Source: Acaryochloris sp. CRU_2_0 (GTDB lineage Bacteria; Cyanobacteriota; Cyanobacteriia; Thermosynechococcales; Thermosynechococcaceae). Taken from it: a DNA stretch of 36,999 bases. Position numbers and translations under genes: made by a program. The notes beneath the pieces are model-generated. The model was not told the origin of the DNA. It saw only the letters and a list, made by a program, of their open reading frames with translations, and ran no database searches. The DNA is taken from the NCBI GenBank assembly GCA_012034865.1, contig JAAUOM010000033.1, positions 1-36,999 on the forward strand, written 5' to 3'. Below are positions 1-8,401 of this stretch, in pieces (position 1 is the first letter of the stretch; each line of letters begins with the position of its first letter).

Positions 1-81
1 TTAGCTAGCCCAATTTCCCATGATGTTTCATCTCCAGTTGACTCTTCAACGTTAACTCAAACCTTTGCACCTGGTTCTTAA
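1..81 (+). CDS. Possible 3' end of an unidentified gene cut by the left edge
   Basis: From base 1 the first frame of the plus strand is open for 26 codons and ends in TAA at 79-81; the last residues read TLTQTFAPGS. The matching minus-strand frame contains stops. A hydrophilic Ser/Thr-rich tail of this kind is common at protein C-termini, but 26 codons is too short to name a family and chance openness is quite possible. The 98 bases that follow, up to the stop of the epimerase gene, include a G-rich tract (about 134-157) resembling the G-rich intergenic repeats elsewhere in this window. Confidence 0.3.
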   Translation, partial: LASPISHDVSSPVDSSTLTQTFAPGS

Positions 82-179
82 AAGCTATATCCTGTAATAT
101 TCCTACGTACTTGTGTGTAATGGATAGCAGCTTTGGGAGAGGGGCTGGGGGTGAGGGACAGAATTGCAGCTTATTCAAT

Positions 180-1112
180 TCATGATCCTAAGATTTGGTC
201 GTCTAGGGAAAAATCGATATTGGCTTGACCTCGCCCAGTGGCTAGATAATCTTGCTGAAAGGACTCTTGCAAGCCAGTGACCAGATCATACTGGGGTTGC
301 CAATTTAGATCTCGGCTGGCTTTATGGATATCGGCAAAAAAATGCTGAAGGCGTAAGGGAAAGGCTTTGCGTTTGCCAAAATCGAAGGCTTTGGGGTCAT
401 AATGCACCAGTTCTAGTTGATCAGGGGATTGACCTGCCGCCTGGGCACAGGCTTTGGCTAATCCATCAAAGGTGACATAGCGATCTCCACTTACATTGTA
501 AATTTGACCAATGGCTTGGCGGTTTCCCAACACCGATGCCATGGCTAAAGCTAGATCCTGCACATGCCCCAATTGGGTGATGTGTTGGCCGTTACCCGGA
601 ATGGGGATGGGGCGTTTGCGCACAATGCGATCAAAAAACCAAGCTTCTAGATCATTATAATTTTTAGGTCCATAAATATAGGTCGGACGAATAGCGGTAT
701 AGGGAAGCCCTTGGGCGGCGAGATCGGCTTCTGATTCCGCTTTACCCAAATGGCGGCTTTTGGGATCTGTGGGATCCTCTTCGCAATGGGGCATCTGATC
801 GGATTTTAGGTATACCCCAGCAGAACTCATGTAGATAAAATGTTGCACCCGCCCCTTAAACAATTGAGCTAAGGGCTGAGTATCCGTCAGTTGGCGGCCA
901 TTGTTGTCAAAAATGGCATCAAAGTTTTCGTCGGCCAGTTTTAACTGGAGTTGGGCAGCATCGGTGCGATCGCCCTGAATCTGGCCAATCCCCGGCACCC
1001 CCGGCGGATGATTCCCTCGATTAAATAAAACCACCTCATGACCTTGTTCCACTAAGATCTTGCTCAGGTATACACCGATAAAACGGGTTCCCCCTATGAT
1101 TAATACGCGCAT
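180..1112 (-). CDS. NAD-dependent epimerase/dehydratase-like protein, CSP41b-type atypical SDR
   Basis: The protein starts with an extended-SDR Rossmann fold: MRVLIIGGTRFIGVYL carries the nucleotide-binding Gly motif in its first 12 residues. ATG at 1112 is chosen because it begins at the usual MRxLIIGG and has an AAAGGA ribosome site upstream; the open frame runs to 1151 but adds a non-homologous N-terminus. At the place of the SDR catalytic Tyr-x-x-x-Lys the sequence reads H-L-G-K, so the Tyr is absent. That pattern and the GGTRFIG signature are, as I recall them, those of the cyanobacterial and chloroplast CSP41a/b group, which binds RNA and associates with ribosomes and RNA polymerase. 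A sugar-nucleotide epimerase role is therefore doubtful. It is divergent from the GNAT gene with only about 21 bp between the two starts. Confidence 0.85.
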   Translation of the reverse strand: MRVLIIGGTRFIGVYLSKILVEQGHEVVLFNRGNHPPGVPGIGQIQGDRTDAAQLQLKLADENFDAIFDNNGRQLTDTQPLAQLFKGRVQHFIYMSSAGVYLKSDQMPHCEEDPTDPKSRHLGKAESEADLAAQGLPYTAIRPTYIYGPKNYNDLEAWFFDRIVRKRPIPIPGNGQHITQLGHVQDLALAMASVLGNRQAIGQIYNVSGDRYVTFDGLAKACAQAAGQSPDQLELVHYDPKAFDFGKRKAFPLRLQHFFADIHKASRDLNWQPQYDLVTGLQESFQQDYLATGRGQANIDFSLDDQILGS

Positions 1113-1133
1113 TGTCTGCAAATCCTTTTGCCT

Positions 1134-1649
1134 ATGATATTGAAAACCCAAAGGTTAGTATTAACCCCGATTCTAGAGAATGATCTGAGCACGCTTCATA
1201 AAATTTTTACGGATGCCTATGTGAGACGGTATCTCTGTGATGGCGAAGTCCTGTCTGTGCAGCAGGTTGAAGAAATGCTCAACCAAAGCAGCAAACACTT
1301 TGCCGAAGAAAGATTTGGTTTGTGGTTGATCAAGCTAAAGGACAAGAGCAAAGCCATTGGCTTTGTGGGGTTATGGTATTTCTTTGACGAAGATCAACCC
1401 CAGTTAATTTATGCCTTGTTACCTCAAGCCCTCAAACAAGGCTACGCGACGGAAGCTGCCACCAAAATTCTGAACTATTGTTTTGAAGAACTGGGCTATG
1501 ACTATGTGGTGGCAAGCTGTGACCAGCCCAATCTTGAGTCGCAAAAAGTCGCGGCCAGACTGGGCATGAGAAAGCTGGAAGAAAAAATGGTGAATGGCAA
1601 CTCTACTGTGTTCTTTAGAATTGACAAGGTGTCAGACGAAGCGCACTAA
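1134..1649 (+). CDS. GNAT N-acetyltransferase, RimJ/RimL type
   Basis: A 171-residue protein beginning MILKTQRLVLTPI, the usual opening of RimJ/RimL-like GNAT enzymes. The acetyl-CoA pyrophosphate loop appears as QGYATEAATKIL (around residues 101-112), followed by the NLESQKVAARLGM helix that packs on the cofactor. Family members transfer acetyl from acetyl-CoA to protein N-termini or small amines; the substrate here cannot be read from sequence. ATG at 1134 is preferred to the in-frame TTG at 1128. No good ribosome site precedes it, and its promoter must lie inside the divergent epimerase gene unless the true start is further downstream. Confidence 0.85.
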   Translation: MILKTQRLVLTPILENDLSTLHKIFTDAYVRRYLCDGEVLSVQQVEEMLNQSSKHFAEERFGLWLIKLKDKSKAIGFVGLWYFFDEDQPQLIYALLPQALKQGYATEAATKILNYCFEELGYDYVVASCDQPNLESQKVAARLGMRKLEEKMVNGNSTVFFRIDKVSDEAH

Positions 1650-1809
1650 TCTCTACCCGTAAAAGCCCACCGCTCATTTCCTGAATTCCCTAAGATCCTA
1701 TGGGTTATTGTCTGGAAAAGCAGTCGCTGCTCTTTCAGTGACCCCCGGAATTCTGTAAGCTGATGAGGTATGCTCATCCTTCGTTTGCTTGTCAAAGCCA
1801 TTAGATTCT

Positions 1810-2781
1810 ATGTCTGTCTCCAGCCCTGCCCGTGTCATTCGGATTGGTTCGCGTAAAAGTCAACTCGCCCTCGTGCAAACGCACTGGGTACAAGGTCAAC
1901 TGCAACAGCATTTTCCTGAGTGTGAGTTTGAAGTTTGTACCATGTCTACCCAAGGCGACAACATCCTGGATGTGGCTCTTGCCAAAATTGGGGATAAGGG
2001 ACTGTTTACCAAAGAGCTGGAACTCTCCATGCTCCGTCAACAGACGGATTTAGCCGTTCATTCCCTCAAGGATTTACCCACGCAGTTACCAGAAGGATTA
2101 TGCCTGGGTGCCGTTACGGAGCGGGTTGATCCAGCCGATGCCTTAGTCGTTCATGCTGATTATCAAGACTACCAAATTGAAACCTTACCAGCGGGTGCTG
2201 TGATCGGGACGTCTTCATTGCGGCGGTTGGCGCAACTGCGTTATCACTATCCTCACTTAGAGTTTAAGGATATTCGTGGCAATCTGAATACGCGGTTACA
2301 GAAGCTGGATGCAGGGGAATATGATGGCATTATTTTGGCTGTTGCTGGATTGCAGCGGCTGGACTTTGCTGAGCGGGTTCATCAAGTCTTGTCTGCTGAG
2401 ATTTCCCTACACGCTGTAGGCCAAGGCGCTTTAGGTATTGAATGTCGAGACGGAGATCAAGAAATTCTGGCCTTGCTCAAAGCCTTAGAGCACAGTCCCT
2501 CTACCCAACGCTGTCATGCAGAGCGATCTTTCCTCAAAGAGCTAGAGGGGGGGTGTCAAGTGCCGATTGGGGTAAATACCACCCTCAAGGGCGATCAACT
2601 CACCCTGACAGGTATGGTCGCTAGCCTAGATGGTCAACGTTTGATCAAAGACGAGGTCACTGGCTCAGCCAACGAAGCCATTCAATTGGGCATTCAGCTA
2701 GCCACACAACTTCGCCAACAAGGCGCACAAGCCATTCTCGACGAAATTTTTGCCCTCAACCGCCCAGCCGACTCTCAATAA
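1810..2781 (+). CDS. hemC: Porphobilinogen deaminase (hydroxymethylbilane synthase)
   Basis: Joins four porphobilinogen units into hydroxymethylbilane in tetrapyrrole synthesis, upstream of heme, chlorophyll and bilins. Recognised by [14 protein letters not shown] at the N-terminus, [29 protein letters not shown] and IRGNLNTRL (substrate and cofactor arginines), and by GGCQVPIGV, which carries the Cys (residue 249 from this start) that holds the dipyrromethane cofactor. ATG at 1810 gives 323 residues, normal for the family; the frame extends to a TTG at 1789 that adds seven residues of no known homology. The PfkB kinase follows 62 bp downstream on the same strand. Confidence 0.96.
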   Translation: MSVSSPARVIRIGSRKSQLALVQTHWVQGQLQQHFPECEFEVCTMSTQGDNILDVALAKIGDKGLFTKELELSMLRQQTDLAVHSLKDLPTQLPEGLCLGAVTERVDPADALVVHADYQDYQIETLPAGAVIGTSSLRRLAQLRYHYPHLEFKDIRGNLNTRLQKLDAGEYDGIILAVAGLQRLDFAERVHQVLSAEISLHAVGQGALGIECRDGDQEILALLKALEHSPSTQRCHAERSFLKELEGGCQVPIGVNTTLKGDQLTLTGMVASLDGQRLIKDEVTGSANEAIQLGIQLATQLRQQGAQAILDEIFALNRPADSQ

Positions 2782-2843
2782 TCTGTTCAGCACAGTTGTC
2801 TATCATTTACAATGGCTTAACTTGAGTCTGAAGGAGTCAACAG

Positions 2844-3821
2844 ATGTCAGATCCCCATGTTTTATGTCTGGGAGAAGTGCTGTTTGATTGCCTTGCGGAT
2901 CAGCCCGGTCGTGAATTTGTGGAGGTTGACTCTTGGACGCCCTACCCTGGAGGCGCGCCTGCTAACGTGGCTTGTGCCTTAGTCAAGCTGGGCACCTCTG
3001 CGGGGTTTATTGGCTGTGTGGGGATGGATGCGCCTGGGCAGCAATTGGTGGCGTTGTTGCGCCAGACTCACGTCAATGTAGAAGGCATCCAAGAGCATCC
3101 CCAAGCGCCCACCCGTCAAGTGTATGTGACCCGAACCTTAGGGGGCGATCGCACCTTTGCGGGGTTTGGTGAGTATGACACGAGTGCCTTTGCAGATACG
3201 CAACTCCAAGTCGATCAATTACCGACAGACTTGTTTGCCAGGGCAGACTTCTTGATTTTGGGCACTTTAGAATTGGCCTATCCCCAGTCAGCAGCGGCTG
3301 TACAGCAAGCGATGGAATTGGCTCACCAATATCAGATGCAAATTCTGATTGATGTCAACTGGAGACCTGTCTTTTGGGGGGATCCAGAGATTGCCCGCCA
3401 GGTGATTTTGCATAGGATCCCTACCGCCGACTATCTAAAGTTAGCAGAAGAAGAAGCTCTGTGGCTGTGGGATACAACGGATCCGCAGCAGGTTGCCAAA
3501 CAGTTACCCCAGACTAAAGGGGTTTTAATCACAGCAGGGGAAAAAGGATGCACCTATTATTTACAGGGGGTCAGTGGCCATCATCCCGGATTCGTTGTCG
3601 ATGTGGTGGATACAACAGGTGCAGGCGACGCTTTTGTGGCGGGTTTTGTCCATCAGCTTCGGTCTGTAGACCTGTCAACGCTTGATTCTGAATCGGTAGA
3701 GAAGATGATTGCCTATGCCAATGCTGTAGGAGCCTTGACGACGACGAAAGCGGGGGCGATCGCAGCCCAACCCCTAGCAGACGAAGTGGAGACTTTTTTG
3801 CGAACCCACATCCACCCGTAA
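2844..3821 (+). CDS. PfkB-family carbohydrate kinase, probably fructokinase
   Basis: A 325-residue ribokinase/PfkB-fold cytoplasmic sugar kinase. Early residues read VLCLGEVLFDCLAD, then YPGGAPANVACALVKLG (PfkB signature 1 region, sugar binding) and VDTTGAGDAFVAGF (signature 2), in which Asp262 is the catalytic base and GAG forms the anion hole. GEVLFD and the GGAPANVA block match bacterial fructokinases best, so ATP + fructose to fructose-6-phosphate is the likely reaction; other ketose or adenosine-like substrates cannot be excluded. The start has a strong GAAGGAG site. A HIP1 octamer lies inside the gene near 3146 and another near 3757. Confidence 0.88.
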   Translation: MSDPHVLCLGEVLFDCLADQPGREFVEVDSWTPYPGGAPANVACALVKLGTSAGFIGCVGMDAPGQQLVALLRQTHVNVEGIQEHPQAPTRQVYVTRTLGGDRTFAGFGEYDTSAFADTQLQVDQLPTDLFARADFLILGTLELAYPQSAAAVQQAMELAHQYQMQILIDVNWRPVFWGDPEIARQVILHRIPTADYLKLAEEEALWLWDTTDPQQVAKQLPQTKGVLITAGEKGCTYYLQGVSGHHPGFVVDVVDTTGAGDAFVAGFVHQLRSVDLSTLDSESVEKMIAYANAVGALTTTKAGAIAAQPLADEVETFLRTHIHP

Positions 3822-3882
3822 CCTAACTCAGGGATTGGGCAAGAACACTTGCTTAAGCGCCGTTCTCACGGGGAACGCCACT

Positions 3883-4272
3883 ATGCTAACAACCGGGACT
3901 ATGCCTCTATCTCCAGCTTCAGTACCCCTACCTAGGGTTCCCCAGGAGCATCCTTGGCCTACAGGGTATATTTTTCAAAGTCCTGGTCATCAGTTTAGTT
4001 ACCGCGTTATTGGTCCTTGTTGTCGCTTGTTTGATCGTGAACAACTGCCTTGGCCCTGTTGTCGGGTGCAGTGGCGGGGCAAAGAACCCAGTTGGCGGCG
4101 GATTGGTCGTCGTTTGATTGCCGATCTATCCGCCAAACGCTATCCATCCTACTGTGTGGAATTGTTAGGCTATCCAGGGTCTGCGCCTTTGGTGACCACC
4201 CTCTATACTGATCGACTCTCTCCTCAACAACAACAGTGGTGGTATGCCAAACCTGGACTCTACCCCAATTAG
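3883..4272 (+). CDS. Conserved hypothetical protein, function unknown
   Basis: A 129-residue soluble protein that I do not assign to a named family. ATG at 3883 is chosen over the TTG at 3835 because the extra 16 residues look non-coding. It has a Pro-rich N-terminus (about 1-30), then aromatic and basic segments with an adjacent Cys pair (GPCCRLFDRE and LPWPCCRVQWRG) and WRRIGRRLIADL. Two CC pairs separated by about 14 residues could bind metal, but no standard zinc-finger spacing is clear. It converges on the TPR gene, whose stop is 53 bp away; a short GGGA/TCCC hairpin followed by a T run lies between the two stops. Confidence 0.6.
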   Translation: MLTTGTMPLSPASVPLPRVPQEHPWPTGYIFQSPGHQFSYRVIGPCCRLFDREQLPWPCCRVQWRGKEPSWRRIGRRLIADLSAKRYPSYCVELLGYPGSAPLVTTLYTDRLSPQQQQWWYAKPGLYPN

Positions 4273-4311
4273 TTCATCGTCTGAAGCTGCCGCAAATTTG
4301 TACATACTGTA

Positions 4312-4333
4312 ATGGGAAAATCCCTTATTTTTT
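4312..4333 (+). terminator. Weak terminator-like hairpin between convergent genes
   Basis: GGGA-AAA-TCCC followed by TTATTTTTT sits between the stop of the plus-strand hypothetical gene and the stop of the minus-strand TPR gene. The stem is only four pairs, so the call is tentative; the T run overlaps the last codons of the TPR gene. Confidence 0.3.
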
Positions 4334-4996
4334 AGACTTAGACTTGGCGGAACTTGCCTGTTTAATTAGCTCTAATACCTGGCTCTGCTTGCGAAATTTT
4401 CCTTCTTGTTCATACAGTGCAGCCGCTTTCCGCAAATCTGGAATGGCAGCTCCTGGATCGCCCTTAGCTAAATGGCTTTCCCCTCGTTTTTGAAAGGCTA
4501 GGGCATGTTGAGGATTTTGCTCAATCACTTTGGAAAAATCAGAGATCGCCGCTGCCGGTTGCTTATTGTCAAACAAACTTATGCCTCGATATAAATGGGC
4601 AAACAAATTGTTAGGGTCAATTTGCAAAGAGAGATTGTAATCTGCGATCGCAGATTCATAGTCTTCTAGCTGTCGATAAGCATTGGCGCGGTTATAGAGG
4701 GCATAGGCATTTAACTTATAAACGGCCAAAGCCTGGGTATAAGCCTCCACTGCACCTTTATAGTCAGCCTGAGCATAGCGATCATCCCCCAAACGCACAC
4801 TCTTAGCCACGGACACCGCCGTTTCAGACGAGGCTGGAGGTGTGTTAGAAGGGGGAGGAGCCACCTCTGTCGGGATTGACTGTGCCCAACCGGGCTGACC
4901 GCCAACAACCATAGTCCCCAATAGCGTTAAAGGAATAAAAAGGATCCATATCCCCCGTTGCCGCCGTTTTAGACTGAAGAGTGAAGCGTTTTTCAT
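4325..4996 (-). CDS. Secreted or lipid-free periplasmic TPR-repeat protein
   Basis: A 223-residue protein with a basic N-terminus, a hydrophobic core (about residues 16-33) and PGWAQS, which looks like a signal-peptidase I site near residue 39. A Pro/Ser/Thr-rich linker (about 40-62) leads into four to five tetratricopeptide repeats (about 68-205), seen as repeated A-x-Y-x-G-A-x-x-x-Y and N-x-A-x-A-Y-x-x-R motifs such as ALYNRANAYRQLEDYESAI. TPRs bind protein partners; none can be named here. The tail is Lys/Ser-rich. The start is supported by TAAGGAG just upstream. Alternative: a membrane-anchored rather than cleaved protein. Confidence 0.85.
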   Translation of the reverse strand: MKNASLFSLKRRQRGIWILFIPLTLLGTMVVGGQPGWAQSIPTEVAPPPSNTPPASSETAVSVAKSVRLGDDRYAQADYKGAVEAYTQALAVYKLNAYALYNRANAYRQLEDYESAIADYNLSLQIDPNNLFAHLYRGISLFDNKQPAAAISDFSKVIEQNPQHALAFQKRGESHLAKGDPGAAIPDLRKAAALYEQEGKFRKQSQVLELIKQASSAKSKSKK

Positions 4997-5064
4997 GGGA
5001 ACTCCTTAGACATGCATGGCTGAGATACTAGTTCCTGAATGATCATAGAGGAACGAGGTTCCAG

Positions 5065-5261
5065 CACCCCTACCCCTCCCAAGAGGGGATAATCGGACAG
5101 ATGTAGCAAATAGGTTGCAATCATCTTTGAAACCTACAGAACCCCCAATCCCCTCCCAGGAGAGGTGCCCGTAGGGCGGGGTGGGTCTACCCAGAGTTGA
5201 GCAATGCAAGGTAAGTTTCCTTCTGGAATCTGGACTCAGGTCATTTATGTGTACACGGTAG
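5065..5261. repeat. Dispersed MITE-like repeat, copy A (left end missing)
   Basis: This segment matches 26492-26694 over its whole length, with roughly 85% identity by eye: shared blocks include CCTCCCAAGAGGGGATAATC, CTTTGAAACCTACAGAA and TTCCTTCTGGAATCTGGACT. It ends with TGTGTACACGGTAG, equivalent to the right terminal inverted repeat of the complete copy. The left terminal repeat is absent, so this copy is truncated. It carries no gene; open frames across it are repeat-derived. Confidence 0.8.
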
Positions 5262-5397
5262 CTTAGCAAGGGGGGAAACCGAAAATTTGGCTCCCTCCCC
5301 TTGGTTCTAGCGCAGCGGCGCGTTAGCGCGGGAGGGTTGGGGTGGGGTTTTGCAGAGTCTGGATGTATCCTTTCACATTTGTGCGTACACAGTAGAG
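5262..5397. repeat. Diverged relative or fragment of the same repeat, abutting copy A
   Basis: The segment ends in TTGTGCGTACACAGTAG (5381-5397), nearly identical to the right end of the complete element at 26678-26694, and carries a comparable G-rich block (GGGAGGGTTGGGGTGGGG). Its left boundary is inferred from the end of copy A. It also holds a GC-rich palindromic patch, AGCGCAGCGGCGCGTTAGCGC. With copy A it fills the interval between the TPR gene and ahcY. Confidence 0.5.
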
Positions 5398-5420
5398 GCT
5401 AGGGGGACGGTCAGCAACCT

Positions 5421-6836
5421 TTAGTATTTATAACTATCAGGCTTAAATGGTCCCTGCACAGGCACATTAATATATTGAGCCTGTTCTGCCGTTAGCTGAG
5501 TTATAACCCCGCCAAAGCCCTCCACCATATAGCGAGCGACTTCTTCGTCTAGCTCCTTAGGCAACACCTCTACGGTTAAGGCTGCGGCTTTTTGCCCAGA
5601 GGGTAAATCTGCAAACTTGCGCTCAAACAAACAGATTTGCGCCAAGACTTGGTTGGCAAAGGAACCATCCATAATCCGTGAGGGATGACCCGTGGCATTC
5701 CCCAAATTCACCAAACGGCCTTCAGACAATAAGATCAAAAAGTCCTGGGGGTCATCACTGCGATAAATCTGGTGGACCTGGGGTTTCACTTCTTGCCAAC
5801 GCCAGGTTTTGCGCATAAAGGCTGTATCGATTTCATGATCAAAGTGACCAATATTGCAGACGACAGCTCCTCGCTTGAGGTTGCTGAGCATGTTAGTGTC
5901 ACAGACCTTACAGTTACCCGTAGTGGTCACTACCAAGTCAGTGTTCGCCAGCAACGCTTGGTTAATGCTGCTGGGCGTGCCATCATTCTTGCCATTAAGG
6001 TAGGGGGAAACGACTTCATAACCGTCCATGCAAGCTTGCATCGCACAAATCGGATCAATCTCGGTGACTTTGACAATCATTCCTTCTTGCCGGAGGGATG
6101 CAGCCGATCCTTTCCCCACATCTCCATAGCCAATCACCAGGGCTTTTTTGCCCGCCATTAAGTGATCGGTTCCTCGCTTAATGGCATCGTTTAAGCTATG
6201 GCGACAGCCATATTTGTTATCGTTTTTAGATTTGGTGATCGAGTCATTGACATTGATGGCCGGAACCTTTAATTCCCCCTTGGCTAGCATTTCTAGCAAG
6301 CGGTGTACCCCTGTGGTGGTCTCTTCGGTAATCCCATGAATGCGATCCAACATCTGGGGATATTTTTCGTGGATGTAGCCCGTTAGATCGCCACCATCAT
6401 CCAAAATCATATTGGCATCCCACAGAGTTCCATCTGGGGTTCGACAGGTTTGCTCAATACACCACATATATTCCTCTTCTGTTTCCCCCTTCCAGGCAAA
6501 GACAGGAATACCAGACTCAGCAATGGCTGCTGCTGCATGATCTTGCGTTGAAAAGATATTACAAGAAGACCAGCGCACCTCAGCCCCCAACTCACAGAGG
6601 GTCTCAATCAGCACTGCCGTCTGAATGGTCATGTGAATACAGCCAAGAATCTTGGCCCCTTGTAAGGGCTTGCTATCCCGGTATTTGGCGCGAATGGCCA
6701 TCAAAGCGGGCATCTCACCTTCTGCGATCGCCATTTCTTTGCGACCCCAATCTGCTAAGGCAATATCCGCTACTTTATAATTTCGGGTTAAAACTTGTGG
6801 ACTCATGGAATTCTTCTCAACGATGGGTATAGTCAT
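5421..6836 (-). CDS. ahcY: S-adenosyl-L-homocysteine hydrolase, Pseudomonas-like type
   Basis: Hydrolyses S-adenosylhomocysteine to adenosine and homocysteine, completing the SAM methyl cycle. Visible: [16 protein letters not shown] (residues 89-104), [10 protein letters not shown] (171-180), [20 protein letters not shown] with the catalytic Lys/Asp/Asn/Cys cluster (195-214), NAD-binding GYGDVGKGS (236-244), and a C-terminal PFKPDSYKY reaching the neighbouring NAD site. At 471 residues it is longer than the about 425-residue form I recall from Synechocystis. Extra blocks at about 277-296 ([14 protein letters not shown]) and 340-362 match my memory of the 469-residue Pseudomonas enzyme, and the 40-residue insert of plant and eukaryotic forms is absent. 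ATG at 6836 lies just downstream of a TATAAT box. Horizontal acquisition is an inference. Confidence 0.95.
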   Translation of the reverse strand: MTIPIVEKNSMSPQVLTRNYKVADIALADWGRKEMAIAEGEMPALMAIRAKYRDSKPLQGAKILGCIHMTIQTAVLIETLCELGAEVRWSSCNIFSTQDHAAAAIAESGIPVFAWKGETEEEYMWCIEQTCRTPDGTLWDANMILDDGGDLTGYIHEKYPQMLDRIHGITEETTTGVHRLLEMLAKGELKVPAINVNDSITKSKNDNKYGCRHSLNDAIKRGTDHLMAGKKALVIGYGDVGKGSAASLRQEGMIVKVTEIDPICAMQACMDGYEVVSPYLNGKNDGTPSSINQALLANTDLVVTTTGNCKVCDTNMLSNLKRGAVVCNIGHFDHEIDTAFMRKTWRWQEVKPQVHQIYRSDDPQDFLILLSEGRLVNLGNATGHPSRIMDGSFANQVLAQICLFERKFADLPSGQKAAALTVEVLPKELDEEVARYMVEGFGGVITQLTAEQAQYINVPVQGPFKPDSYKY

Positions 6837-6851
6837 TTGATTCTTTAGTTA

Positions 6852-6880
6852 ATTATAGTGATGCATTTTGATCTGCCTAG
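6852..6880 (-). promoter_or_regulatory. Candidate promoter of ahcY
   Basis: On the minus strand TATAAT (6852-6857) is preceded at a 16-17 bp spacing by TAGGCA, a weak -35. Transcription would begin about nine bases before the ATG, giving an almost leaderless message. I see no structure resembling a SAH riboswitch in the 249 bp between ahcY and the next gene. Confidence 0.35.
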
Positions 6881-7085
6881 TGGATTGGTGCAGTGCGTTG
6901 AGCCAGTTGGTAAAAATTTGGGCATTCTAAGGGAAGTAAACGGCTAAGCGCAAACCTGGATGTGGCTTAAACCCTGCATCCATTGTTCGATAAGGAAAAA
7001 TAGTTCATAGATTCCCAAAGGATTCTTGGCAACTCCCTTAGCGCTTTTGATCCCAGAGGCTGGGTGAGTTTAATACTATAGAGAT

Positions 7086-8180
7086 ATGTCCAAAATTCTT
7101 GTCATTGAAGATCAAGATGATATTCGCAGTATTATCTGCGAAATTCTCACTGCTGAAAGCTTTAATGTGATTGAGGCAGAAGATGGTCACATTGGCGTGC
7201 TTTTAGCCCAAGAAGAAATCCCTGATTTGATCGTGTGCGACATTATGATGCCTGAATTTGATGGCTATAGTGTCATGACTCAACTGCGCCAAAATCCCTA
7301 TGTACAGTCTATTCCTTTTATTTTGCTGACGGCCAAAGCAACCAAAACCGATCTGGACTTAGGCATGGAACTGGGTGCCGATGACTATTTAACAAAGCCC
7401 TTTACGCGAGACGAGTTATTAGGGGCTATCAACGCCCAATTGGACAAACAAACGGCTAAGGAACAACCTTTGCAACCCCAATGGGATGATACCTGCTGTG
7501 AGTTGATTCGCGCTTTACCCGATCCCATACACAATCCCCTGCAACATATTTTGGGTCTTGCTCAAACCCTTAAAGAGGAGAACCCTTTGAATCCCTCGGC
7601 AGATTCGATAGAGCACCTAGATGAGATTTGTAGTGCTGGAGAATCCTTATATCAGCTTCTGCAAAATGCCTTAATTTACCAGGAATTAGTAGATATTACT
7701 AAAGATCCCCAACGGTTGCGGATAGTACGGAAGCATTCTGGTGAAAGTTCAACCAAAGCACTGATTACGGAGATCGCTTTGGCGCAGGCACGACGCGCTC
7801 AGCGCACATCCGACCTCACAGTACAATTAGAAGAAGCTACCGTTCAACTGGCTCCCCCTAAATTGAGCAAATTAGTGGCAGAGATTGTTAAAAATGCCTT
7901 TGATTATTCCCAATGGGGTACACCGATCAGCATATTAAGCTGTTGTCGGGGTAAAATTTTCCACCTGTCGATTACCAATCAAGGTCAAGGACTGAGTGTG
8001 GATCAAATCAGCCACTTAGGGAAGCATATGCAATTTGATTTTGCTGGGTACAGGCATCAGTATGTTGGCTTAGGTTTAAGGATTGCCAAACTCCTGGCTG
8101 AGTTACATGGCGGGGAATTTCAAGTCGAGAGTAATCCTCAAGGACTGACTGCGATCGCAATCCTGTTACCCCTAGCATAG
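7086..8180 (+). CDS. Response regulator fused to a degenerate histidine-kinase module
   Basis: A 364-residue cytoplasmic signalling protein. Residues 1-118 form an intact receiver: acidic pair E8/D9, phosphoacceptor D52 in VCDIMMPEFDG, T82 and K104 in DDYLTKPF. Residues 135-205 align with a HisKA dimerisation domain, but where relatives read ALPHELRTPLNGILG this has ALPDPIHNPLQHILG, so the phosphoacceptor His is Asp146; a His at 149 is out of register. Residues 255-364 are an HATPase_c domain with N-box EIVKNAFDYS (Asn270), a G1-like NQGQGL (the usual Asp is Asn298) and G2 GLGL. It may act as an ATP-binding output or scaffold and not as a normal autokinase. The promoter-like TAATACTATAG lies only about ten bases before the ATG. 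The cyclic-di-GMP gene follows after 221 bp. Confidence 0.88.
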   Translation: MSKILVIEDQDDIRSIICEILTAESFNVIEAEDGHIGVLLAQEEIPDLIVCDIMMPEFDGYSVMTQLRQNPYVQSIPFILLTAKATKTDLDLGMELGADDYLTKPFTRDELLGAINAQLDKQTAKEQPLQPQWDDTCCELIRALPDPIHNPLQHILGLAQTLKEENPLNPSADSIEHLDEICSAGESLYQLLQNALIYQELVDITKDPQRLRIVRKHSGESSTKALITEIALAQARRAQRTSDLTVQLEEATVQLAPPKLSKLVAEIVKNAFDYSQWGTPISILSCCRGKIFHLSITNQGQGLSVDQISHLGKHMQFDFAGYRHQYVGLGLRIAKLLAELHGGEFQVESNPQGLTAIAILLPLA

Positions 8181-8401
8181 CCGAAATTTCCTTTGGACAG
8201 GCTTTAATGGTACTTAACCGTCAATCACTCTAAAATAATCACAGGTTTTAACAAATCTCATGGCTAGGAGCTTATGGGTCTACAGCTTTTAATAAAAGAT
8301 AGGCTTTTTATTGATATTTCGTAGAAAAAATTCTCATTTAAGCGAGATTTAGCCAATGGAATGGGAATTATGAGATTAAGGTTGAAGGCGCAAACATTGT
8401 A

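Noticed and set aside
5006..5269. Open reading frame of 87 codons on the minus strand
   Set aside because: It lies within the dispersed repeat, and a similar frame (26523-26786) appears in the other copy because the repeat itself is shared; the peptide is Pro/Arg/Gly-rich, without any protein family features.
6837..7085. SAH riboswitch or SAM-related RNA upstream of ahcY
   Set aside because: The candidate promoter leaves only about nine untranslated bases, and no fitting stem-pseudoknot pattern was seen.
8270..8330. Terminator between the receiver-kinase and c-di-GMP genes
   Set aside because: CTTTTAATAAAAG is a weak AT-only palindrome without a GC stem; too poor to call.
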